Assembly (NCBI RefSeq): GCF_018998565.1
Contig: NZ_JAHNZO010000013.1
Coordinates: forward strand, 68,666 to 132,665
Direction: 5' to 3'
Length of the DNA stretch: 64,000 bases
Source: Paenibacillus oleatilyticus
Lineage (GTDB): Bacteria > Bacillota > Bacilli > Paenibacillales > NBRC-103111
Below the pieces are notes generated by a model. That model had not been told where the DNA came from, made no database searches, and saw only the letters and a list, made by a program, of their open reading frames with translations. Of this stretch, positions 53,353 to 61,692 are shown piece by piece (position 1 is the stretch's first letter; every line of letters begins with the position of its first letter). The translations under genes and the position numbers were made by a program.

Positions 53353-54279
53353 ATGTCGGTAATCGAAGGCACCGGAAGATCGGGCAGACGAATGGGATGG
53401 AAGGGGCGGGAGGCTGCTGCTTTGCCCCGCTGGCAGGGCATATTTAAGGAATATGGCCTCCTGCTCCTCGGTTCGCTCCTGATTGCAGTCAGCTTCAACG
53501 TATTCTTGAGCCCGAATCAGGTCGCGTCAGGCGGGGTCACGGGCATCAGTATCATCGTTCAGACGCTGTTCGGCTTCGAGCCGGCTTATACCCAATGGGC
53601 CCTCAACATCCCGTTGTTTACTGCCGGCACTTTGCTGCTGGGAACGCAGTTCGGGGTCAAGACGGCGGTTGGTTCGATAGTGCTCCCCTTGATGGTTCTA
53701 CTGACGCGCGGGCTTCCTTCCTTGACGCACAATTTATTGCTCGCCAGCATTTACGGCGGCATCCTCATCGGGATGGGACTGGGGCTTGTGTTTCGCGGCC
53801 GAGGGTCGACAGGGGGCTTGGATTTGGCCGCGCAGCTTATCCACCGATACACTGGCCTCAGCCTCGGATTGTGCGTTGCAATGCTGGACGGACTAGTTAT
53901 TTTATCGGCAGGTATCGTGCTGTCCCCGGAAAAAGCAATGTACGCACTCATCGGGCTGTTTGTGACAAGCAAAACGATCGGTGTCGTGCAAATCGGATTG
54001 GATTACTCCAAAGTAGCTTTTATCGTTTCGTCGGCTTCGGACAAAATTCGGGAAGCGATTTTGCATGAGCTGGACCGGGGGTTGACGGAGCTGGAAGCCA
54101 GAGGCGGGTATACCGGCCAAAGCCGTACGGTGTTGATGGTCGTGGTCGGGCAAACGGAAGTGAGCCGGTTGAAAACGCTGGTCCGGAAGCTGGACCCGGA
54201 GGCTTTTGTCATTTTAAGCGATACGAACGAAGTGTTGGGAGAAGGGTTCAAGCTGATGGGCTCTGGAGCGGGGCCCTGA
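53353..54279 (+). CDS. YitT family membrane protein (DUF161/DUF2179)
   Basis: 308 residues. Five to six membrane segments in the first ~215 residues include the family patterns NVFLSPNQVASGGVTGISII and GLVFRGRGSTGGLDLAAQL. The C-terminal ~90 residues are the soluble DUF2179 domain (SEADKIREAI-like helix, GYTGQSRTVLMVVVGQTEV, FVILSDTNEVLGEGF). Function of the family is unknown, possibly transport. ATG 53353 with GGGGGAGAG at 53341-53349. The region after the stop holds a GC-rich hairpin but no U-tract. Confidence 0.9.
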   Translation: MSVIEGTGRSGRRMGWKGREAAALPRWQGIFKEYGLLLLGSLLIAVSFNVFLSPNQVASGGVTGISIIVQTLFGFEPAYTQWALNIPLFTAGTLLLGTQFGVKTAVGSIVLPLMVLLTRGLPSLTHNLLLASIYGGILIGMGLGLVFRGRGSTGGLDLAAQLIHRYTGLSLGLCVAMLDGLVILSAGIVLSPEKAMYALIGLFVTSKTIGVVQIGLDYSKVAFIVSSASDKIREAILHELDRGLTELEARGGYTGQSRTVLMVVVGQTEVSRLKTLVRKLDPEAFVILSDTNEVLGEGFKLMGSGAGP

Positions 54280-54291
54280 GAAAGGTAAAGA

Positions 54292-54322
54292 CGGCTGCGG
54301 GCGGGTTGGCCGCGCGCAGCCG
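54292..54322. terminator. GC-rich hairpin between converging genes
   Basis: CGGCTGCG (54292-54299) pairs perfectly with CGCAGCCG (54315-54322). No U-tract is present on either side, so terminator function is doubtful. Confidence 0.3.
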
Positions 54323-54354
54323 CTCCATAGGTCAGGGTAAGAATAGCTTAGTGG

Positions 54355-55158
54355 CTAGTCACCGGTCTGCTCTGCAATTCTCTCCGGGTGCGAATACACA
54401 TTGAACGAGCTGCCGCGGATAAAGCCAACGACCGTAATGCCCAGTTCGTCGGCCAGTTCGAGTGCGAGATCGGTCGGTGCAGACTTGGAAAGCAGCGTGC
54501 CGACGCCCATTTTCGACGTCTTGAGCAGCACCTCGGAGCTGACGCGCCCGCTGAAGGCGATGACTTTGTCCTTCATCGACAAGCGTTCCCGCAAACAGTG
54601 ACCGAACACTTTATCGAGCGCGTTGTGGCGGCCGATGTCCGTGCGGCAGACGAGAAGGCGATCCGGGGAGCAGAGGGCCGCGTTGTGCACCCCGCCCGTT
54701 TCGCGAAACAGGTCCGAGCCGTCCTGCAGCTGCCGGATCAATCCGATACATTGAGCCGGAGTAATCATCCGCCGTGACATAATGGTCTTGGCCGTGCGGA
54801 CATCGCTGCGAAAATAAAACTGGCGGCCTTTGCCACAGCACGAGCCGATGAACCGCTTGGAATGGTCCAGACTGCGGCCGCGCTCCGGGTGAAGCAGGCG
54901 GACTTGGGCCAAGCCTCGGTGAGGATCGACGGCGAGACCGATCACCTCGGCAGTCGTTCGGATGACGCCTTCGGAGGCGAGAAAGCCGAATGTCAAGTCT
55001 TCCAGATCGGTCGGAGTGCAGACGATGGTAGCAAACTCCTCTCCGTCGAGCTCCAAAGTAAATGGCTTCTCCGAAGCGATCCGATCGTTCCGGGTTTGAA
55101 GCATTTCCCCGTCATAATGCCAGACGGTCCGGCTCTCCACCGGACGCTCCTCTTCCAT
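54355..55158 (-). CDS. fdhD: Formate dehydrogenase accessory sulfurtransferase FdhD
   Basis: 267 residues. FdhD passes sulfur to the molybdenum cofactor of formate dehydrogenases. The redox cysteine pair is Cys107-Cys108 in GSCCGKGRQFYF; other family motifs are LTFGFLASEGVI, QLQDGSDLFRETGGVHNAALC and CRTDIGRHNALDKVFG. ATG 55158 lies 5 nt after the stop of the upstream oxidoreductase gene; GTG 55167 is an alternative start that would overlap that stop. The two genes form an operon, so the oxidoreductase is probably its client. Confidence 0.95.
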   Translation of the reverse strand: MEEERPVESRTVWHYDGEMLQTRNDRIASEKPFTLELDGEEFATIVCTPTDLEDLTFGFLASEGVIRTTAEVIGLAVDPHRGLAQVRLLHPERGRSLDHSKRFIGSCCGKGRQFYFRSDVRTAKTIMSRRMITPAQCIGLIRQLQDGSDLFRETGGVHNAALCSPDRLLVCRTDIGRHNALDKVFGHCLRERLSMKDKVIAFSGRVSSEVLLKTSKMGVGTLLSKSAPTDLALELADELGITVVGFIRGSSFNVYSHPERIAEQTGD

Positions 55159-55163
55159 TGACC

Positions 55164-57515
55164 TCACCCGCTTTCCGTTTCCAGCTCTTCAATGCGCCGT
55201 TCCACGTACTTCGTATCCTTGAAGGCGTGGTAGGTTTCCGCTTTTTCCACGATGACCGTCGTATTGTACTCCGGAATGCCTGCGAACGGCTCATATACTC
55301 CCTTGGGGATCAGCACGTTCCCTTCCGGCCAGTGGACTTCGATATTACCTTCTTTCATGCGGTCCCACTTTACCCGGCCATGAAACGCTCCGTACCGGTT
55401 GTAGACGACAATGGCGTCGCCTTCCCGAAGCTGAATCGTCCGCCCGTCCAGCTCGTTCATCAGCACATCGTATCGGTCTGCGCCGTTGAACGGATCGGTC
55501 TCGCTGTAGACCATGGAGTTGAACTGCTTGCCTCGACGGGTCGTCACGTAAAAATGCCCTTCGGGCTTGCGCAGCTCAGGCAAATCGATCGGGAGCAGCG
55601 TCCCCCGGCCATCCGGTGTCGGGCAGATGCCGCCCTCGCAGAGCCAGGCGCCGCCCCACTGAAATACGTCGCCGCGATGGCGCAAATGCTGAATGCCGTC
55701 ATAATTGGGCGCGGCCCGAGCGATTTCCTCCCGGATCGCGAAGGCGTCTTCACAGCCGATCAAATGCTTCGCTTCCGGTTTGACGCGGGCGGCGAGATCG
55801 ACGTAGATGGCCCATTCCGCGCGGGCTTCCGGCATCCGGGGCCCTTCGATCTCCGGCGAGAAGTATACCATTCGCTCCGTTGAAGTGGACGTCCCTCCGC
55901 CAGGCTGCTCATAGCGGGTCATGGCGGGGAGGACGATGACCGTTTCTTTCGCATCGACCAGCGTCGACGTGTTCAGAATAATATCCTGATGCACGCGAAG
56001 CTCGACATTGGCGAGGCAGCGCTCCACAAATTCCGGGTCTGGCATCGTTTCGAGAAAGTTGCCACCGGACGTATAGAATACCTTCAGCCTACGCTCGTGA
56101 TCTTCCGGCAGCAGCGCATTTTCCAGCGATACGCCGACGATGTCGCCCTGCCATTTCGGCAGGGGGAAGTTCCACAGCCGCTCGATCCGCTCGATGTCGC
56201 CGCCTTTGAACTCCCCGCCCGGCAGGCTGAACGGATCGGCGCCCATCTCGCCCGAGCCCTGCACGCCGCTGTGGCCGCGGATCGGCATCAGGCCGCAATG
56301 CTCGCGGCCTAGAAACCCGCGCAGCAAGGCCAGGTTGGCCACCTGCGAAATATTGTCCGTGCCGAAGCGGTGCTGCGTCAGTCCCATGCTCCACACGAAC
56401 ACGGCCGACTTCGCGGCGGCGAGCATCCGGGCGAATTCTCCCATGCGCTCGCGCGACAAGCCCGATGACGATTCGAGCAGCGTCCAGTCCTGGCGCATCA
56501 CGTGGGCCCGCAGCTCTTCATACCCGTTCGTATGCGCCCGGACGAACTCGTGGTCGACGGCAGAGCCTGGATCGGCATCCTCCATCTCGAACCAATGCTT
56601 CATGACGCCGTTCATAAAAGCGATATCCCCGCCGATATGAACTTGATAGAAGTCGTCGGTCAGCTTGGTGCCGAACAAAGCCGATTCCGCAATCGATGGA
56701 ATCCAGTATTGATTCATCGACGGCTCATAGTACGGGTTGATGACGATGATTTTCGTCCCTTTCCGCTTGGCCGCGTACATGTACTTCGTCGACACCGGCT
56801 GGTTGTTCGCCGCCACGCTGCCCCAGAAGACGAGCACGTCCGTGCCGATCCAGTCCTTGTAACTGCAGCTTGAAGCTCCGATCCCGACGGACCGTTTCAA
56901 TGCCGTTTTGGACGGAGAGTGACAGATGCGCGACGCGTTGTCAATATGATTCGTCCCGAGAAACCGCGCTACCTTGGCCGCAGCGTAATACGATTCGTTC
57001 GTGATGCCACGCGCCGTCAAATAGAACGCGAGCTGCTTGGGATCGATGCTGCGGATTTTGGCGGCAATTTCGTTAAGGGCTTCATCCCACGCGATCCGGC
57101 TGAACCGGCGCTCGCCTTTGCGGCGGATAAGCGGATACGGCAGCCGGCCGAGCTTGCGCAGCGCGGTGCTGTCCAGTTGGCGCAGCTCGTCGATATCCGC
57201 ATGCAGCACCTCTTCCCGGATTGCCGGCATCGTGTTCAGCCGCAGCACGTTGAGCCGAGTCGTGCACAGGTGCGGTCCGTTCAGTGTCTGATCGTACAGC
57301 CCGGAGACGCCGAGCGCGCAGCCGTCGCAGACGCCCTGAGTCAAGATGCGGGCGGCGTAGGGGAGTTGGTCGCGGTTGTCCCAGAATGCTTTGAACGTAT
57401 CGCGGATATGCCGCGGCTTGATCCGGTTCAGGCCGAACGGCACCTTGCTGACCCATAGCGACGGATCAGGACGGGAAGGGAGCGAGATGCGCCCCGTATG
57501 CTTTGTAGTACCCAT
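55164..57515 (-). CDS. FdhF/YdeP family molybdopterin oxidoreductase
   Basis: 783 residues. It resembles the FdhF/YdeP group (TIGR01701-like) of molybdopterin-dependent oxidoreductases. The N-terminal Fe-S part has CDGCALGVSG (Cys63, Cys66) and a third cysteine near 84; molybdopterin-binding segments are RICHSPSKTALKRSVGIGASSCSY, WGSVAANNQPVSTKYMYAAKRKG and GHSGVQGSGEMGADP. The C-terminal molydop-binding beta barrel contains SMVYSETDPFNGADRYDVLMN. No selenocysteine codon is evident. ATG 57515 is placed by GGTGG at 57526-57530; the open frame runs 60 codons upstream through a segment that is basic and poorly conserved in look. Its substrate (formate or another) is not determined. Confidence 0.88.
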   Translation of the reverse strand: MGTTKHTGRISLPSRPDPSLWVSKVPFGLNRIKPRHIRDTFKAFWDNRDQLPYAARILTQGVCDGCALGVSGLYDQTLNGPHLCTTRLNVLRLNTMPAIREEVLHADIDELRQLDSTALRKLGRLPYPLIRRKGERRFSRIAWDEALNEIAAKIRSIDPKQLAFYLTARGITNESYYAAAKVARFLGTNHIDNASRICHSPSKTALKRSVGIGASSCSYKDWIGTDVLVFWGSVAANNQPVSTKYMYAAKRKGTKIIVINPYYEPSMNQYWIPSIAESALFGTKLTDDFYQVHIGGDIAFMNGVMKHWFEMEDADPGSAVDHEFVRAHTNGYEELRAHVMRQDWTLLESSSGLSRERMGEFARMLAAAKSAVFVWSMGLTQHRFGTDNISQVANLALLRGFLGREHCGLMPIRGHSGVQGSGEMGADPFSLPGGEFKGGDIERIERLWNFPLPKWQGDIVGVSLENALLPEDHERRLKVFYTSGGNFLETMPDPEFVERCLANVELRVHQDIILNTSTLVDAKETVIVLPAMTRYEQPGGGTSTSTERMVYFSPEIEGPRMPEARAEWAIYVDLAARVKPEAKHLIGCEDAFAIREEIARAAPNYDGIQHLRHRGDVFQWGGAWLCEGGICPTPDGRGTLLPIDLPELRKPEGHFYVTTRRGKQFNSMVYSETDPFNGADRYDVLMNELDGRTIQLREGDAIVVYNRYGAFHGRVKWDRMKEGNIEVHWPEGNVLIPKGVYEPFAGIPEYNTTVIVEKAETYHAFKDTKYVERRIEELETESG

Positions 57516-57547
57516 AGAAAGAAGACCACCTTTTCGTGAAAATGGGA

Positions 57548-57572
57548 TAAAAAAAGCCGCAAAGATACAGCT
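57548..57572 (-). terminator. Weak hairpin with U-tract upstream of the oxidoreductase gene
   Basis: On the minus strand AGCTG (57572-57568) pairs with CGGCT (57559-57555) through an 8-nt loop, followed by seven T. It could end the DUF2294 transcript. The stem is only 5 bp. Confidence 0.4.
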
Positions 57573-57700
57573 CCCGATTTCCGAACGGTTGCGGAAGACG
57601 AGAGCGGATCTGTTGCGGCGGTTAGTCTTGAGCAGGTTCGCTGCCAAGTGCCAACGGCACATATACAATTGTAAGATCGTGCGCTTGCTGCGCAAATGCG

Positions 57701-58060
57701 CTAAGTGCTGAATTTCTTCTCGATATCTTCGTCAAATACGAAAATACTCATGCCGATATCTTTGTCGAGGTCGATATCTACGAACAGATCGACGAAGTTT
57801 GCACCGAGCAGCTCTTCCATTTCTACCGGCCGGTGCAAGCGGTACATTTCCTTGACCATCTCGGTGCGTGCCGAACGCAGCGCCTGTTTGCCGTCAGCGG
57901 CCGAAGCGATGAATTTCTCGACGGGGGACAGGTTGCCCTCCATCTCGCAGATGGCCCAATGTTTGCAGAACGTCGTACGTATCTCTCGAGGGCCTTTGCC
58001 CATATGGCGTTTGCGAAACGCTTTCACCAAATTGCCAAATTCGGCCTCTACTTTATTCAT
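57701..58060 (-). CDS. DUF2294 / MpsC-like protein
   Basis: 119 residues. The pattern KVEAEFGNLVKAFRKRHMGKGPREIRTTFCKHWAICEMEGNLSPVEKF (residues 3-50, cited as a family pattern) and FVDLFVDIDLDKDIGMSIFVFDEDIE belongs to the DUF2294 family, sometimes labelled MpsC. Soluble, no signal peptide. ATG 58060 with GGAG at 58073-58070 (minus strand). Function is not known to me. A SigD-like promoter lies about 55 bp upstream. Confidence 0.82.
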   Translation of the reverse strand: MNKVEAEFGNLVKAFRKRHMGKGPREIRTTFCKHWAICEMEGNLSPVEKFIASAADGKQALRSARTEMVKEMYRLHRPVEMEELLGANFVDLFVDIDLDKDIGMSIFVFDEDIEKKFST

Positions 58061-58116
58061 TCGGAACAACTCCGTTTACGGCGACGTTTTTGCTTTATAG
58101 ATATAGAATTTATAAG

Positions 58117-58142
58117 TTATCGGCGGAGCTGGTTGAATTCTA
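58117..58142 (-). promoter_or_regulatory. Possible SigD promoter of the DUF2294 gene
   Basis: On the minus strand TAGA (58142-58139), 14 bp, GCCGATAA (58124-58117). The -10 is a perfect sigma-28 element and the -35 matches 3 of 4. Leader of about 50 nt. Confidence 0.5.
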
Positions 58143-58403
58143 TATCGCAAGAAAAGCTTCCACTAAAACACGAATGTATCTTCCTCGAAAAGACTTCGCT
58201 AAGTAGCTTTTTCTTATAAATTTTATCATGGGGGAAGCTTCAGTTCAAGATGGTCCGGGATTCAACATACGCTTGCCTGCGTGTACAGGGTAAGATACGA
58301 TAGGGGAAAGTCTCGCTCCGATGCAATGAAAAACACTTGGCGGCAGCGAGCTTTTCACCCGGGCGGACGGTGGGGTCGGGCGATGAATAGGGTAAAAATT
58401 TCG
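58143..58403. other. Divergent intergenic region between DUF2294 and argC
   Basis: About 260 bp with no supportable gene. An inverted pair AAGCTTCC (near 58155) and GGAAGCTT (near 58236) is present about 75 bp apart; no other structure was recognised. Confidence 0.4.
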
Positions 58404-58438
58404 TTGAATTATTATGCTTCCGAATGTATAATAATACA
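58404..58438 (+). promoter_or_regulatory. arg operon promoter with two overlapping ARG boxes
   Basis: TTGAAT (58404-58409), 17 bp, TATAAT (58427-58432). TGAATTATTATGCT (58405-58418) and TGTATAATAATACA (58425-58438) each match 12 of 14 positions of the ArgR/AhrC site TGAATWWWWATTCA, with centres 20 bp apart, covering both promoter elements. Arginine-dependent repression by an ArgR/AhrC protein is the expected control. Confidence 0.8.
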
Positions 58439-58463
58439 TAGTTTGCAAGTGGAGGGACGGAAC

Positions 58464-59513
58464 ATGACTACAAAATTAAGAGCGGCGATCGTCGGGTCAA
58501 CCGGCTACGGCGGGGTGGAGCTAATCCGGCTTTTGCTGGCGCATCCGAATGTGGAGATTACCTCTGTAATTTCCTCCTCAAGTGCCGGAGCGCCGATTGC
58601 GGACGGGTATCCGCATTTGAATCAAATTTTGACGGACCGGCTGGATGCGGTCGATGTCGAGCTGATCCGAAGCAAAGCGGACATCGTCTTCCTGGCAACG
58701 CCGCATGGGGTCAGCACCGAGCTGTCGCCGAAGCTGCTGGATGCCGGACTGAAGGTCATTGATATTTCCGGCGATTTCCGCCTGCAATCGGGCGACGTAT
58801 ATGAGACATGGTATAAACATAAACCGGCTGATCCTGAATATTTGAAGCGGGCGGTCTACGGGCTGTGCGAAGTGTTCGGAGAAGAGGTGCGGGGGAAAGA
58901 TTTTATTTCCAATCCGGGCTGCTATCCGACGGCCACGCTGCTTGGTCTGGCGCCGCTTGCCGCAAGCGGTTGGATCGACCCGAAGTCGATCATCGCGGAC
59001 GCCAAGTCGGGCGTATCGGGCGCGGGACGCGGTCTCAGCCTGCTCGTGCACTATTCGGAGATCAACGAAAACTTTCTGGCTTATAAAGTAAACAAGCACC
59101 AGCATACGCCGGAGATCGAGCAGGCGCTGAGCCGGCTTGCCGGGGAAGAAGTCGTGATGACGTTCACGACGCATTTGGTGCCGATGACGCGCGGTATTTT
59201 ATCTACGATTTATGTGAATCTCAAAAGCCCGCGGAGCGAGGACGATATTCGCGAGCTGTACCGTCAATATTATGAAGGCCGCAAGTTCGTGCGCATCCGG
59301 GACAAGGGGAAATACCCGGCGACGAAGGAAGTTTGGGGCTCGAACTATTGCGATATCGGGCTGTCGCTCGATTCTCGTACGGGGCGCCTGACGATTGTGT
59401 CGGTTATTGATAATGTAGTCAAAGGGGCGGCCGGGCAAGCCGTTCAAAACTTGAATTTGATGATGGGCTGGGATGAAGCGACGGGTCTCGCTTTCACTCC
59501 GGTATATCCATAA
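58464..59513 (+). CDS. argC: N-acetyl-gamma-glutamyl-phosphate reductase
   Basis: 349 residues. NADPH-dependent reduction of N-acetylglutamyl phosphate, third step of arginine synthesis. The N-terminal nucleotide motif is AAIVGSTGYGGVELIRLL; the catalytic cysteine lies in SNPGCYPTATLLGL near residue 150; the conserved His is in KVNKHQHTPEI. ATG 58464 follows GGAGGG (58451-58456); the long open frame upstream to 58281 runs through the promoter and is not coding. First gene of argCJBDFG. Confidence 0.97.
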   Translation: MTTKLRAAIVGSTGYGGVELIRLLLAHPNVEITSVISSSSAGAPIADGYPHLNQILTDRLDAVDVELIRSKADIVFLATPHGVSTELSPKLLDAGLKVIDISGDFRLQSGDVYETWYKHKPADPEYLKRAVYGLCEVFGEEVRGKDFISNPGCYPTATLLGLAPLAASGWIDPKSIIADAKSGVSGAGRGLSLLVHYSEINENFLAYKVNKHQHTPEIEQALSRLAGEEVVMTFTTHLVPMTRGILSTIYVNLKSPRSEDDIRELYRQYYEGRKFVRIRDKGKYPATKEVWGSNYCDIGLSLDSRTGRLTIVSVIDNVVKGAAGQAVQNLNLMMGWDEATGLAFTPVYP

Positions 59514-59538
59514 CGTAAGGGAACAGGTGAAGAAAGCG

Positions 59539-60771
59539 ATGGCGACAAAAGGTAACGATGCGTTTACGATAGTGCCGGACGGCTCCGTGACAACGCCGAA
59601 AGGATTTCGTGCGGGCGGGCTGCACTGCGGATTGAAAAAAACGGAGCGCCACGATCTCGGTGCCATTGTGTGCGAAGTGCCCGCAGAAGCGGCAGGAGTC
59701 TATACGCTGAACCAGTTTCAGGCGGCTCCCCTGAAGGTGACGCAAGAGAGCATTGCGCAGGGCGGCAAGCTGCAGGCGATGCTGGTGAACAGCGGCAACG
59801 CCAATGCCTGCACGGGCCAGCAGGGCGAAGACGATGCACGCGCGATGCGTGCGGCGGGCGCCAAAGCGTTCGGCGTAGCCGAGCATCTGGTCGGCGTCAC
59901 GTCGACAGGCGTAATCGGCGAGCTGCTGCCGATGCCGAAGGTGCTCGGAGGCATTGAGAAGCTTCCGGCGGCGGTAAGCGCGGACGGCGGGGACGACTTC
60001 TGCCAGGCGATTTTAACGACCGATCTGGTCAAAAAAGAAATCTGCGTTCGCGTGACGGTCGGCGGACGCACCGTGCACATTGCCGGGGCGGCAAAAGGAT
60101 CGGGCATGATCCATCCGAACATGGCGACGATGCTCGGGTTTATGACGACTGACGCGAATATCGAAAGCGCCGAGCTGCAAAAGCTGCTGAACGACGTGAC
60201 CGATTCGACGTTCAACATGATTACCGTCGACGGCGACACGAGCACGAACGACATGGTCGTTGTCATGGCAAGCGGACTGGCGGAGAACGAGCGCTTGACC
60301 CCGGAGCATGCGGATTGGGCGGCATTCAAGGCTGCGTTCAACCATGTCGGCGAGTACTTGGCCAAGGCGATTGCGCGGGACGGCGAAGGCGCGACGAAGC
60401 TGATCGAGGTCACGGTGGCGAATGCGGATTCGCGTGAAGCGGCGCGGGCGATTGCGAAAACGGTCATCGGCTCCAGCCTGGTGAAATCCGCTTGTTTTGG
60501 TGCTGATGCCAACTGGGGACGCATCATTGCGGCGGTCGGCCGCGCAGGATATCCGGTGAAGACGGAAACTGTCGACATCCGCCTCGGCGATATCGTCGTG
60601 CTGGAGCAATCCCGTCCGGTGAAGTTTGACGAAGAGCGGGCTGCGGAATACCTGAAAGGCGATTTCGTGCTCATCCATGTCGACCTGCATATGGGCGAAG
60701 CGACGGCGACGGCGTGGGGCTGCGATTTGACCTATGATTACGTGCGAATCAATGCGGCGTACCGGACGTAG
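59539..60771 (+). CDS. argJ: Bifunctional ornithine acetyltransferase / N-acetylglutamate synthase
   Basis: 410 residues. ArgJ recycles the acetyl group from N-acetylornithine to glutamate. The precursor cleaves itself before the nucleophile Thr197 in HPNMATMLGF. Other motifs: VNSGNANACTG, TSTGVIGE, TVDGDTSTND and ACFGADANWGRI. Whether it is mono- or bifunctional cannot be told from sequence; no argA is seen in the window. ATG 59539 with AGGTGA at 59525-59530; an in-frame GTG (59527) overlaps that site. Confidence 0.96.
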   Translation: MATKGNDAFTIVPDGSVTTPKGFRAGGLHCGLKKTERHDLGAIVCEVPAEAAGVYTLNQFQAAPLKVTQESIAQGGKLQAMLVNSGNANACTGQQGEDDARAMRAAGAKAFGVAEHLVGVTSTGVIGELLPMPKVLGGIEKLPAAVSADGGDDFCQAILTTDLVKKEICVRVTVGGRTVHIAGAAKGSGMIHPNMATMLGFMTTDANIESAELQKLLNDVTDSTFNMITVDGDTSTNDMVVVMASGLAENERLTPEHADWAAFKAAFNHVGEYLAKAIARDGEGATKLIEVTVANADSREAARAIAKTVIGSSLVKSACFGADANWGRIIAAVGRAGYPVKTETVDIRLGDIVVLEQSRPVKFDEERAAEYLKGDFVLIHVDLHMGEATATAWGCDLTYDYVRINAAYRT

Positions 60772-60856
60772 TTTGAAGCGCGGCAAATAAAGCGAAAACA
60801 AACCGCCCGCAACCCCCGTGTTGCAGACCGGTGAAACGATAAGGGGAACAGTTCGG

Positions 60857-61648
60857 ATGAGCAATTGTTTTGTGATGAAATGCGGCGGCAGTACGCTTGC
60901 GGCGCTGCCGGAGCTTTTTTTCGACGATTTGAAGCGGCTGCAGGCGGAAGGTATCATTCCCGTCATCGTGCACGGCGGCGGTCCGGCGATCTCGGATACG
61001 CTCGGCAAGCTGGGCATTGAGTCCGAATTCGTGAATGGCCTTCGCAAAACGAACGAAGCCGTCCTCGATGTGGTCGAAATGGTGCTGGCTGGACAAATTA
61101 ACAAAGAAATCGTCCGCAAAATCCAGTTGTCCGGGGCGAAAGCGCTCGGCTTGTCCGGCGTCGACGGACACTTGATTGAAGCGGCGCCGGTGGCGAACGC
61201 GCACGAGATCGGGCTCGTCGGCGACGTGACGCAGGTGAATGCGGAGCTCGTGCAGGGCATCGTGGCGATGGGCTACATCCCCGTCATCGCGCCGGTCGGC
61301 ATCGGAGCCGACGGCGGCCAACGCTACAACATCAACGCCGATACGGCGGCCGGTGCCGTCGCATCGCATCTGGGCGTGGAGCGGATGATCGTCGTGACGG
61401 ACGTACCCGGCATTATGAAGACCGTGGACGGCGAGAAGCAGGTTCTTCCTTCGGTCACCGTTCGCGAGATCGACGAAATGATCGCCAGCGGCGAAATTTA
61501 CGGCGGTATGATTCCGAAAGTACGCGCGGCGGTACAGTGTATTCAAGGCAAGGTGCGCGAAGTCGTCATCGTTAACGGCGCAGAGCCGGAAGTGCTCAGC
61601 CGGGCGCTGAAGGACGGCGGCATCGGCACCCGCATTGTGAAGGAATAA
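60857..61648 (+). CDS. argB: Acetylglutamate kinase
   Basis: 263 residues. Phosphorylates N-acetylglutamate. Motifs: VMKCGGSTLA, VIVHGGGPAIS near 45, NGLRKTNEAVLDVVEMVLAG and the nucleotide-binding MIVVTDVPGIM near 180 and GGMIPKVRAAV. The short N-terminus lacks the extension typical of arginine-inhibited kinases, which fits the ArgJ cycle. ATG 60857 with AAGGGGA at 60841-60847. Confidence 0.96.
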   Translation: MSNCFVMKCGGSTLAALPELFFDDLKRLQAEGIIPVIVHGGGPAISDTLGKLGIESEFVNGLRKTNEAVLDVVEMVLAGQINKEIVRKIQLSGAKALGLSGVDGHLIEAAPVANAHEIGLVGDVTQVNAELVQGIVAMGYIPVIAPVGIGADGGQRYNINADTAAGAVASHLGVERMIVVTDVPGIMKTVDGEKQVLPSVTVREIDEMIASGEIYGGMIPKVRAAVQCIQGKVREVVIVNGAEPEVLSRALKDGGIGTRIVKE

Positions 61649-61692
61649 ATCGTACTAATTCTAAAATGATCCGAGAAAAAGGAGTGAACGAC

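Noticed and set aside
57516-57700. Possible molybdenum-cofactor or other riboswitch before the oxidoreductase gene
   Set aside because: I could not match the conserved moco sequence elements; only a 5-bp hairpin with a U-tract is visible, which suits a terminator.
55062-57711. Several plus-strand open frames over fdhD and the oxidoreductase
   Set aside because: Both minus-strand genes carry full sets of family motifs, and the reverse frames are Arg/Ala-rich with no ribosome sites.
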